Positions 9,286 to 16,707 of a stretch of DNA of 64,000 nt are shown piece by piece; position 1 is the stretch's first letter; each line of letters opens with the position of its first letter. A program made the translations under genes and the position numbers. The stretch comes from Niastella caeni. Lineage in GTDB: Bacteria; Bacteroidota; Bacteroidia; Chitinophagales; Chitinophagaceae. Under the pieces are notes generated by a model. That model was given only the letters and a program-made list of their open reading frames with translations, was not told the DNA's origin and made no database searches. The stretch lies in NCBI RefSeq assembly GCF_004834005.1, contig NZ_STFF01000009.1, positions 1 through 64,000 on the forward strand, in the 5' to 3' direction.

Positions 9286-9382
9286 TACAGCTATAGAATT
9301 CATCAATCAATTATTATCTTGTGACGCAATATGGAACAAAAATTCAAAAACTTCCTGTACGAAATTTAACCCAGACCGTACC

Positions 9383-9895
9383 ATGAAAAAATTAGTTTTA
9401 CCGCTCCTGGCTTTGCTGGTTTTGACCAATTGTGCCGGTAACGACTCGGCGAGTGAAGACACGCCAAAAGCCAGCACTGCAAAAACCAAAACCAGTAACA
9501 CGAAAAAAGCGAAGGCCGCCGCAGCTAACCCTTCCGGCTTTAAACTCGATTTTATTAAATCCATTCCCGGTTCTATAGACGGCTGCGGCGAATTCTTTAC
9601 CTACGACACCTGTAAGTTGACCGAAGAAAAATATATTTTCTTATCAGATATGGGCGATATGGCCATCATCAGGATAAAAGGAAAGGATATAACTTTAAAA
9701 AAGAACACCCGTGAGTCGAAGCAGCTTAATGCCATCAGTTCGGTAGAAGTGTATTATGCCGTAGGTTATAAAGTAGTGTTACGTAAGAAAGAAGTAAAAG
9801 TAGCTGACGAATTCTATGAATATTCAGGCACCCTGCAAATAACCGGTAAAAAAATAAAAACGACCTTCAAAGTACGTGGCGAGGGTGGATGCTAA
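9383..9895 (+). CDS. Lipoprotein of unknown function
   Basis: The start is the ATG at 9383, which begins MKKLVLPLLALLVLTNCAGN, a lipoprotein signal with lipobox LTNC. An upstream in-frame ATG at 9200 would bury this signal. After the lipidated Cys comes a low-complexity linker rich in Ala, Lys, Ser and Thr. A compact domain of about 110 residues follows, with several Cys (DGCGEFFTYDTC, EGGC). The gene ends ten bases before the next lipoprotein gene, so the two probably form an operon. Function is unknown. Confidence 0.8.
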   Translation: MKKLVLPLLALLVLTNCAGNDSASEDTPKASTAKTKTSNTKKAKAAAANPSGFKLDFIKSIPGSIDGCGEFFTYDTCKLTEEKYIFLSDMGDMAIIRIKGKDITLKKNTRESKQLNAISSVEVYYAVGYKVVLRKKEVKVADEFYEYSGTLQITGKKIKTTFKVRGEGGC

Positions 9896-9904
9896 AAACA
9901 TGTT

Positions 9905-10579
9905 ATGAATAAACTTCTTTACCTGTTGTTCCTGATCACTGTCTTTAGCTGCGAGCAGCCGCAGTCGATTAAATCGAAAGCCGGGGCTGAAACGCAAAAA
10001 GATAGCAAATACAATAGCTTACTTTCCCTGTTCAATAATGTTGCTATTGATACGCTGGAAGTGTATTCAACAGAAGATCCGGCCGATCCAATGAGTGGCC
10101 GCGCCATTGACAGTATCAACGCTTTGTTTTTTCCGGAAGATATGGCCCAATGGCATTTACATCAGCCTCCTGGTTTGTTCGCCATTTACAAGTTCGGTAT
10201 AGATAGTAACAGAATTGGCTTATTGGCAAGAACACCTTCTGATTATGTGCCCTCCTCTGTTAAATTGTTCTTTTTCGATATGGCAAAAGACAGCCTCTCT
10301 TCTTATATAGAATTAGGGGAACGCTGGGGCGATGCGGGTGACTATACGATAAAAAACAGTTGGTTATTCCGGGATAGCAGCCGGCATGTACAAATTTTGA
10401 TCAACGTTACCAATGGTCACCATAACGAAGTAGATGACCCCAGAGACACTACTGTAGTGGAACAGGACCTGTATACCCTGCTCGATCTGTCGAAGCCCAA
10501 AATTGACACCATCTTTGAAGACAAAGAAAAACTGCCAAAGCAATATAAAAGCCTGGTAAGAAATAGGACCAGGAAGTGA
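9905..10579 (+). CDS. Hypothetical lipoprotein
   Basis: This protein of 224 residues begins MNKLLYLLFLITVFSCEQP, a clear lipoprotein signal with lipobox VFSC. The mature part is acidic and soluble, with no motif I recognise. It follows the previous lipoprotein gene by ten bases on the same strand, which suggests joint expression and a common periplasmic or outer-membrane location. Confidence 0.78.
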   Translation: MNKLLYLLFLITVFSCEQPQSIKSKAGAETQKDSKYNSLLSLFNNVAIDTLEVYSTEDPADPMSGRAIDSINALFFPEDMAQWHLHQPPGLFAIYKFGIDSNRIGLLARTPSDYVPSSVKLFFFDMAKDSLSSYIELGERWGDAGDYTIKNSWLFRDSSRHVQILINVTNGHHNEVDDPRDTTVVEQDLYTLLDLSKPKIDTIFEDKEKLPKQYKSLVRNRTRK

Positions 10580-10640
10580 TTTTGGATTTTGAGATTTTGG
10601 GATTTCGAGATTTCAGGATTTATTGATTTACGATTGACGC
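10580..10640. repeat. GGATTT/GAGATTT word array
   Basis: A run of near-repeats of the words GGATTTTGA, GGATTTCGA and GGATTTA follows the lipoprotein stop. The same words recur at 45749-45800 and 54077-54120, always between genes. No coding potential. Confidence 0.5.
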
Positions 10641-10644
10641 AACA

Positions 10645-10947
10645 TTAGGACCCTGCACGTATATTTCTAAAATACTCCTTTATCAATGCCGTATACAGTT
10701 TATTACGCGTTACGTTTAACCGTACCTGTGCTTCTTTGCTTAATTCTTCATCGGCCATTATCCGCTTGGCTTCATAATTCGCATCTTCCATAGTTGACTG
10801 TACCAATCTTTGTTTAGCATTGAACTTTTGATTGCTCATATCAGGGTATTTGCTCACGACCGTTTTGTCGCCATATTGTTTAAATACGAGCTCTTTACCC
10901 AGCTGCCCTGATAATTTCATCAATAAAAGACTTTTAGTGCTTGCCAT
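10645..10947 (-). CDS. Conserved small basic hypothetical protein
   Basis: The protein of 100 residues starts at the ATG at 10947 (MASTKSLLLMKLSGQLGKEL). An in-frame ATG at 10977 would add ten unlikely residues. It is basic and mostly helical, with FNAKQRLVQSTMEDANYEAK and a C-terminal NKLYTALIKEYFRNIRAGS. There is no signal peptide or membrane segment. I do not recognise a named family. The region upstream carries an array of 11-bp direct repeats, which might be its control region. Confidence 0.7.
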   Translation of the reverse strand: MASTKSLLLMKLSGQLGKELVFKQYGDKTVVSKYPDMSNQKFNAKQRLVQSTMEDANYEAKRIMADEELSKEAQVRLNVTRNKLYTALIKEYFRNIRAGS

Positions 10948-11039
10948 AAACAACAGTTTTGTATTATAAATATACAAATATATAGCATTCTAACACTTAA
11001 GGTCTACCATAATGTTACCCTTTATCCTAAGATCATAGT

Positions 11040-11118
11040 AAGGATTTCCTTAGGTGATCATTAGGTAAAAACCCAAGGAAGACCCTAGGATAACCCAGGG
11101 ATAACCTTAGGATGACCC
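11040..11118. repeat. Array of seven 11-bp direct repeats
   Basis: Consecutive units are AAGGATTTCCT, TAGGTGATCAT, TAGGTAAAAACCC (13), AAGGAAGACCC, TAGGATAACCC, AGGGATAACCT and TAGGATGACCC. The consensus is close to TAGGATAACCC. The 11-bp period places every unit on the same face of the helix. The array lies 93 bases upstream of the hypothetical gene that starts at 10947 and could be a multi-site operator. It contains no reading frame of note. Confidence 0.65.
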
Positions 11119-11198
11119 TGAGATATAAAGTAGCAACGAGGTTCTAAAAAGGTTTTAGCTACCGGCTGCCGACAAAAGCCCGAAAAGTTTATTCCATT

Positions 11199-11238
11199 AA
11201 AAAACCCTGCTCCGGCGGTTAAACCAGAACAGGGTTTT
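11199..11238 (-). terminator. Terminator of citrate synthase
   Basis: AAAACCCTG and CAGGGTTTT form a strong stem around a GC-rich loop. Read on the minus strand, a T-run follows the hairpin. It lies 32 bases after the citrate synthase stop. Confidence 0.75.
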
Positions 11239-11269
11239 GTATATAAGTTTTGAGAAGAAAGATAATCTA

Positions 11270-12595
11270 CTAATCGCCCCAGATCTCGTCTTTACCTTCC
11301 AGCCAGGCTTTTACCAGGTCGGTAGTTACCGACTTCGGACGCTCAATGGCAAAGCCCAAGGCTCTGTCCCAGATAAGGCTGGCCAGTACACCCAATGCGC
11401 GGCTAACGCCGAACAGCACCGTGTAGAATTCATACTCAACCATTCCGTAGTGAACCAGCAGCGCACCGCTGTGTGCATCTACGTTAGGCCATGGGTTCTT
11501 AACCTTGCCCAGTGATTCCAGGATCGGCGGAACTACATCGTACACATTCCATACGATCTGTACCAGCGGATCATCAGAGAAATGACGTTTGGCAAAGTCC
11601 ATCTGCGCGGTGAAGCGAGGATCGGTTTTACGCAATACTGCGTGTCCATAACCAGGAACCACTTTTCCTGCAGCGAGCGTACTTTTTACGTATGTTTCTA
11701 TTTGTCCTTTGGTAGGCACTTCTGTTTTCAGTTCTTTCTGCATTTCCAGGATCCATTTCACCACTTCCTGGTTAGCCAAACCGTGTAACGGACCAGCCAG
11801 TCCATTCATCCCTGCAGCCAGGCTCAGGTAAGGGTCGCTTAATGCTGAACCTACCAGGTGCGTTGTATGGGCCGATACGTTTCCTCCTTCATGGTCGGCA
11901 TGAATGGTCATATACAAACGCATCAGTTCTTTAAAGCTTTCATCTTCGTAACCGAGCATGTGCGCCAGGTTACCAGCCCAGTCGAGCAGGCCATTGGGTT
12001 GAATATGCTGGTTGTTATGATATTTACGACGGTAAATGTAAGCGGCTACACGAGGCAGACGGGCCAACAGGTCCATAGAGTCGTCGAACACCGCTTCCCA
12101 ATAATCTTTCTTATTCATACCCTCGGCATAGCGGCGGGCAAAATTACTTTCGGTTTGCAGGGCCATAATGCCCGATACGAACATGGTCATCGGGTGGGCG
12201 GTTACCGGCAAAGCGTCAATGGCGGCAAATACGTGATTAGGTACGTGTGAGCGGCGTTGCCAGCTTGAGGTGATATAAGCTACGGCTTCTTCATCGGGCA
12301 GCTCGCCAATCAACATCAGGTAAAAAAGTCCTTCAGGTAAAGGTTCATTACCACCGGGAACCTTTGGCAAATGTTTTTGTAATTCGGGAATTGAATATCC
12401 GCGAAAACGAATCCCTTCTTTTGCATCGAGTAATGATGTTTCTGAAACCAGGCCGGTTATTCCACGCATACCCTGGTAGATCTGAGATAATTGTACCTCA
12501 CCAATCTTTTTACTACCATGTTGTTTTAACAGATCTTTTAACTCGGCCGCGGATGCTTCTGCCTTTACCTTAAACCTATCCTTTAGAATTCCCAT
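11270..12595 (-). CDS. gltA: Citrate synthase, mitochondrial type
   Basis: This enzyme condenses acetyl-CoA and oxaloacetate to citrate, the first step of the TCA cycle. The 441-residue protein resembles mitochondrial citrate synthases more than the hexameric gram-negative or the short Bacillus types. It has TIHADHEGGNVSAHTTHLVG (230-249), GPLHGLANQEV with the first catalytic His at 271, VPGYGHAVLRKTDPR with the second at 318, and NVDAHSG with the catalytic Asp at 373. The N-terminus has no organellar presequence. The start at 12595 leaves a 158-base gap to the LptG-like gene. It is monocistronic, with its own terminator. Confidence 0.96.
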   Translation of the reverse strand: MGILKDRFKVKAEASAAELKDLLKQHGSKKIGEVQLSQIYQGMRGITGLVSETSLLDAKEGIRFRGYSIPELQKHLPKVPGGNEPLPEGLFYLMLIGELPDEEAVAYITSSWQRRSHVPNHVFAAIDALPVTAHPMTMFVSGIMALQTESNFARRYAEGMNKKDYWEAVFDDSMDLLARLPRVAAYIYRRKYHNNQHIQPNGLLDWAGNLAHMLGYEDESFKELMRLYMTIHADHEGGNVSAHTTHLVGSALSDPYLSLAAGMNGLAGPLHGLANQEVVKWILEMQKELKTEVPTKGQIETYVKSTLAAGKVVPGYGHAVLRKTDPRFTAQMDFAKRHFSDDPLVQIVWNVYDVVPPILESLGKVKNPWPNVDAHSGALLVHYGMVEYEFYTVLFGVSRALGVLASLIWDRALGFAIERPKSVTTDLVKAWLEGKDEIWGD

Positions 12596-12646
12596 GATGC
12601 AGTATAATTATTTGTAAATATGTAATAATGAGGGGAAAAGTTTGGC

Positions 12647-12680
12647 TAAAGTTATAACAAACCCACTCAAAAGAGCAAAA
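12647..12680 (-). promoter_or_regulatory. Candidate promoter of citrate synthase
   Basis: On the minus strand TAACTTTA (12654-12647) resembles the Bacteroidota -7 box TAnnTTTG. TTTTG (12680-12676) sits 21 bases upstream as a -33 box. Transcription would start about 55 bases before the gene. Confidence 0.35.
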
Positions 12681-12753
12681 TTAATTCAGCAATGCTTAGC
12701 ATAGAAAAAAACAACAATCGTTCGCCTATATTAATATTTTTTTAATGCATGGT

Positions 12754-13854
12754 TTACTTGGGCGCAATGCGATATAACCAAATGGCCACTATGGAAAAAA
12801 TAATATTAGGCGTCCAGGCAGCCAGTAACGGCGGAAAATTACCCTTGGTAGAGAAGGTAAGCGAAAACTTATCCATCACTACAAAAAACGCGGCTGTTAT
12901 AATACCTACCGCCAGGTGCAAACCACTACCACCCCGAGTTTTTCTGCAAGCCACCACCGCGCCAATCATGGTGAGTATAAACACCGATATGGGATTGGCG
13001 TCTCGCCGGTACCGTTCTACTTTATAATCATTCAACCCTTCTGCCCCCCGCGACTCCTCGCTTTTAATATACCGCACCAGTTCGGGTGTGGTCATCTTAT
13101 CTTTCAGGTATTTATCAAACTTGATCTCGTTGGGCTTCAGGTTCAGGTTAAGCGACATTTCAGGAATGACCTTCGTTATTTCCTTTACACCTTCAATTTT
13201 TCGCTCTGTGGCATTTTGCAATTTCCAACTCTTTTTGGCGGTATCCCAACGCAGGTAATCGGCCCGCAGGTTATAGATCATTTTGGTGCCGTTCAGACGG
13301 TCCATATAAAAATCATTGGCCGATTTGGAAGACGTATCGTAATTGCGCATGCCGGCATACGTATTGCCATCTACCCTGAAATAGTAATTGCGGGAACGCT
13401 TGGCAGCTTCCCCCTGCTCATAAGAGCTTTTACTATCAATATAGGTTGCCTGGAAAGTAGCGCGTAACAACATGGCCTTGGGGATGAAAAATTGGGTAGC
13501 TACCCAAAAGATACCACCCAGTAATAAAGCGCCTATAAAATAAGGACGCAGCATGCGGTTGAACCGTACGCCGCCGGCCAGTATGGCTACCAGCTCGCTT
13601 TTACCCGCCATTTTTGAGGTGAAGAAGATTACCGCGATGAAGACCATCAACGGGAAGATCATGGATATGATAAACGGAACAAACCCGAAATAATACTGAG
13701 TAATGATCTTGGAGGTAGACAAACCTGATTTCACGAAGTCATCGGCCTTTTCACTGGTGTCGATCGCTACGGCAATTACACAAAAGATCAACACCATGAA
13801 CAGGGCAGTAGAGATAAACTTCTTTAATATGTACCAGTCAAGTTTTTTAATCAT
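12754..13854 (-). CDS. LptF/LptG family permease
   Basis: Members of the YjgP/YjgQ family form the transmembrane pair of the Lpt ABC transporter that lifts lipopolysaccharide from the inner membrane. The 366-residue protein starts at the ATG at 13854 (MIKKLDWYILKKFISTA). It has three N-terminal spans, including FGFVPFIISMIFPLMVFIAV, then a periplasmic beta-jellyroll-like region (about 130-270), and three C-terminal spans with PISVFILTMIGAVVACRKTRGG. In other Bacteroidota this gene commonly sits next to tgt. Here the two are on the same strand but separated by an esterase gene and repeats. The LptB ATPase is not in the window. Confidence 0.9.
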   Translation of the reverse strand: MIKKLDWYILKKFISTALFMVLIFCVIAVAIDTSEKADDFVKSGLSTSKIITQYYFGFVPFIISMIFPLMVFIAVIFFTSKMAGKSELVAILAGGVRFNRMLRPYFIGALLLGGIFWVATQFFIPKAMLLRATFQATYIDSKSSYEQGEAAKRSRNYYFRVDGNTYAGMRNYDTSSKSANDFYMDRLNGTKMIYNLRADYLRWDTAKKSWKLQNATERKIEGVKEITKVIPEMSLNLNLKPNEIKFDKYLKDKMTTPELVRYIKSEESRGAEGLNDYKVERYRRDANPISVFILTMIGAVVACRKTRGGSGLHLAVGIITAAFFVVMDKFSLTFSTKGNFPPLLAAWTPNIIFSIVAIWLYRIAPK

Positions 13855-14133
13855 TCGGAAAAATAGCAAAATGTACGGCGTGCAAATGTAGCAGAAAATG
13901 AGCAGTTTACTAGGCTTTGATCATTAGTTCTTAGTTAAAGTTTGGAGAACGAGGCATGAGAGGAAAAGTGTAACTTTCTAGTCGTAAAGCGCCATTTGAA
14001 TTGTGAGTGGTGAGTGGTGAGTGGATTCCCGAATATTCGGAATGCTGAAATTTTGGCGGGCTTACTCGCCATTCACCATTGACGTGAAAACTGGTAACTA
14101 ATCTACAATTTGCAATAGACAATACCTGAGATT

Positions 14134-14919
14134 ATGCATAAAATACTAACAACCTTATTCTGGCTGCTTCTCATGAACAACCTACAGGCCCAGTTCCAGC
14201 AACTGTACGAGAAAAAAGAGTACATCAACGGTAACGATACGCTGCGTTATCGCATCTTATACCCTATTAATTATAATGCCGATAAAAAATATCCGCTGAT
14301 CGTGTTACTGCACGGTTCAGGCGAACGCGGTGATAATAATGAAGCGCAATTAACGCATGGTGGTAAACTGTTTGCCGATTCGGCCATTCGCCAGCAATTT
14401 CCGGCCATCGTGATATTCCCACAATGCCCAAATACAGATTTCTGGTCACGTATTCGTCGCGAACCTCATAAAAAAGATTCCCTGGGACAATTCAGTTTTC
14501 CTTCTGACCTGCCTATTGGTAAAAGCCTCGACCTCGTAAGCCGTTTGCTCGACTCACTGGTGGCAACCGGAAGGGTCAATACCAAAAAGATCTACCTGGG
14601 CGGATTATCTATGGGCGGCATGGGCACGTTTGAACTGCTGTGGCGCAAACCCAAATTCTTTGCAGCCGCGTTTCCCATCTGCGGCGGTGGCGATCCGCAA
14701 AAAGTTACGGTCTATGGGAAAAAATTTCCTATCTGGCTGTTTCATGGCGATAACGACCAGGCCGTTCCGGTTGGAAATTCAAGGCTCATGAATAATGCGC
14801 TGAAGGCAGCCGGCGCCAAAGTTAAATACTCCGAATACCCCGGTGTGGGCCATGATAGCTGGAACAATGCGTTTGCAGAACCGGAATTGTTGCCGTGGTT
14901 GTTTAAGCAGAAGAAGTAA
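14134..14919 (+). CDS. Secreted alpha/beta-hydrolase (esterase-like)
   Basis: The protein of 261 residues starts with a signal peptide ending in NLQAQ, so it is periplasmic or secreted. The fold is alpha/beta hydrolase of the dienelactone-hydrolase/phospholipase-carboxylesterase type. VLLHGSGERGDNN is the oxyanion region, GGLSMGGMG (about 150-158) holds the nucleophile Ser, HGDNDQAVP the Asp, and GVGHDSWNNA the His. The catalytic triad is complete. Related proteins are annotated as prolyl oligopeptidase-family or feruloyl-esterase-like. The substrate cannot be told from sequence. It is on the opposite strand to tgt and lptG and lies between them, followed by repeats, so it may be an insertion into an older gene pair. 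Confidence 0.85.
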   Translation: MHKILTTLFWLLLMNNLQAQFQQLYEKKEYINGNDTLRYRILYPINYNADKKYPLIVLLHGSGERGDNNEAQLTHGGKLFADSAIRQQFPAIVIFPQCPNTDFWSRIRREPHKKDSLGQFSFPSDLPIGKSLDLVSRLLDSLVATGRVNTKKIYLGGLSMGGMGTFELLWRKPKFFAAAFPICGGGDPQKVTVYGKKFPIWLFHGDNDQAVPVGNSRLMNNALKAAGAKVKYSEYPGVGHDSWNNAFAEPELLPWLFKQKK

Positions 14920-14921
14920 CA

Positions 14922-14956
14922 GTTTGTGGTTTGTTGTTTGTGGTTTATTGTTTATG
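14922..14956. repeat. Inverted copy of the 57-bp repeat motif
   Basis: GTTTGTGGTTTGTTGTTTG and the following TGGTTTATTG words are the reverse complement of the ACCACAAACAATAAACC core of the tandem array at 15055-15266. The two could pair across about 100 bases. Confidence 0.6.
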
Positions 14957-15054
14957 GTTCTTTTATTCGTGAAGTCATTATTAAATGGCACGCCTCGCTT
15001 TCCTGCTGCATAAAAACGATTTTCAAAATCAATAGCGAATCTCAAAGCGCGGCA

Positions 15055-15266
15055 GCAACCACAAACAATAAACCACAAACCATAAACGGCTATATTGACT
15101 GCCCGAACTAAGCAACCACAAACAATAAACCACAAACCATAAACAGCTATAATGACTGCCCGAACTAAGCAACCACAAACTACAAACCACAAACCATAAA
15201 CAACTATAATGACTGCCCGGATTAAGCAACCACAAACAATAAACCACAAACCATAAACGGCTATAG
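15055..15266. repeat. 57-bp tandem repeat, 3.7 copies
   Basis: Units begin GCAACCACAAACAATAAACC at 15055, 15112, 15169 and 15226, an exact 57-base period. Each unit contains ACCACAAACCATAAAC, then CTATAATGACTGCCCGAACTAA with a few substitutions. The fourth unit is cut short by the 3' end of tgt, whose stop codon lies inside the CTATA part of the repeat. There are no spacers, so this is not a CRISPR array. Confidence 0.85.
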
Positions 15267-16400
15267 TCGTGTTTGCAACCTGGGCACCATTTGATTCTTC
15301 CAACTAACAAAATCTCCCTCAATAATGTGTTTCCTTGCTTCGCGCACCAGCCATAAATAGAACGCGAGGTTATGCACGCTGGCAATGGTAAGGCCCAGTA
15401 TCTCTTTCGACTTTACCAGGTGGCGCAAGTACGCCTTGCTGTAGTGATTGCTGATGTGGCAGTTAATGCCCGCATCGATGGGCGAGAAATCGTTTTCCCA
15501 TTTCTTATTATCGATATTGATAACCCCTTCTGAAGTGAACAGCATGGCATTTCGTCCATTGCGGGTAGGCATCACGCAATCGAACATATCAACGCCCAGG
15601 GCAATACATTCCAAAATGTTCCAGGGCGTGCCCACCCCCATCAGGTAACGGGGTTTATGAACAGGCAGGTTATCACAGCACAAACCACACAGATCGTACA
15701 GCATATTATCGGGTTCGCCCACACTTAACCCGCCGATGGCGTTGCCGGTGGCGTCCTTGGAGGCTATGTATTCGCACGAGGCCTTGCGCAAGTCGGTATA
15801 GGTGCTGCCCTGTACAATGGGAAACAGGTTTTGGGTATACCCGTATTTATCAGGGGTTTCGTTGAACCGGGTAAAGCAGCGATCGAGCCAGCGATGCGTC
15901 AGGTGCATTGATTTTTCTGCATACTTGTAATCGCTGGGGTATGGCGGACATTCATCAAATGCCATGATGATGTCGGCGCCAATAGCGCGCTGAATGTCCA
16001 TTACCGATTCGGGCGTAAATAAATGGCGCGAACCATCAATATGCGATTGAAACAGTACGCCTTCTTCGGTGATCTTGCGCGTGCCGGCCAGGGAAAACAC
16101 CTGGTAGCCGCCGCTATCGGTCAAAATGGGTCTGTCCCACCCTTTAAAACGATGTAAACCACCTGCTTTTTGCAAAACCTCGGTACCGGGCCGCAGGTAC
16201 AAATGATAGGTGTTGCCCAAAATAATAGCCGCATTGATCTCTTCTTTCAACTGCTGCTGGCTTACCGCTTTTACACTACCTACGGTACCTACCGGCATAA
16301 AGATGGGGGTAGGTATTTCACCATGATCAGTGACAATATGTCCTGCCCGGGCTTTAGATAAAGAATCGGTATGCTGTAAGGTAAATTGTAGTTTAGCCAT
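15261..16400 (-). CDS. tgt: tRNA-guanine transglycosylase
   Basis: Tgt swaps guanine-34 of GUN-anticodon tRNAs for preQ1 on the way to queuosine. The 379-residue protein starts at the ATG at 16400 (MAKLQFTLQHTDSLSKARAG). A longer in-frame reading to 16616 runs through a repeat and is unlikely. Substrate-binding DSGGYQ (95-100), GGLSVGE (223-229) and the nucleophile region GVDMFDCVMPTRNGRN (269-284, Asp271) are intact. The zinc site is not. Where E. coli Tgt has CxCxxC, this protein has GINCHISNHYSKAYL (311-325), so only the middle Cys remains, while the His of SVHNL is kept. From memory, many Bacteroidota Tgt proteins show similar loss. Activity is still expected. Confidence 0.95.
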   Translation of the reverse strand: MAKLQFTLQHTDSLSKARAGHIVTDHGEIPTPIFMPVGTVGSVKAVSQQQLKEEINAAIILGNTYHLYLRPGTEVLQKAGGLHRFKGWDRPILTDSGGYQVFSLAGTRKITEEGVLFQSHIDGSRHLFTPESVMDIQRAIGADIIMAFDECPPYPSDYKYAEKSMHLTHRWLDRCFTRFNETPDKYGYTQNLFPIVQGSTYTDLRKASCEYIASKDATGNAIGGLSVGEPDNMLYDLCGLCCDNLPVHKPRYLMGVGTPWNILECIALGVDMFDCVMPTRNGRNAMLFTSEGVINIDNKKWENDFSPIDAGINCHISNHYSKAYLRHLVKSKEILGLTIASVHNLAFYLWLVREARKHIIEGDFVSWKNQMVPRLQTRL

Positions 16401-16461
16401 AGGGCTGCAAAGATAGTAGGTAGCTGTCGGTTTGCAGTTGTTGCATTGAAGTAATAAGCAG

Positions 16462-16571
16462 CAGTTACCGGTTACCAGTCGCCGGTTACCGGGCTGAAAA
16501 GAACAGCTTAACTGCTGACAAGACTGCTGAAATGCAGGACCCGTGAACAGGGAACCGGCAACCGGTAACTG
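16462..16571. repeat. Intergenic palindromic element, GTTACCGG family
   Basis: CAGTTACCGGTT at 16462-16473 is matched perfectly by AACCGGTAACTG at 16560-16571, and the interior holds further GCCGGTTACCGG-type words. The element fills most of the 307-base gap between tgt and the glycosyltransferase gene. Similar elements occur at 18495-18600, 26390-26545, 32446-32478, 38328-38356 and 51261-51340. Confidence 0.7.
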
Positions 16572-16707
16572 TTTCACCATTGACCAATTCCACTTCCCTT
16601 TTGCAGTTTCACACATTCTCTTGGGTACAACTTCACTCTAAAAAGCCGGCATTTTATCCTATTTTCGTGCAAAACCTTCACGGACCGTGCCTAAATTAAT
16701 TTCTCTT

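Noticed and set aside
15055..15266. CRISPR array
   Set aside because: The units are contiguous 57-bp tandem repeats with no unique spacers, and no cas genes are near.
14779..15385. Minus-strand readings across the 57-bp array
   Set aside because: They encode only the repeat translated (low-complexity YGLWF words) and overlap tgt or the esterase gene.
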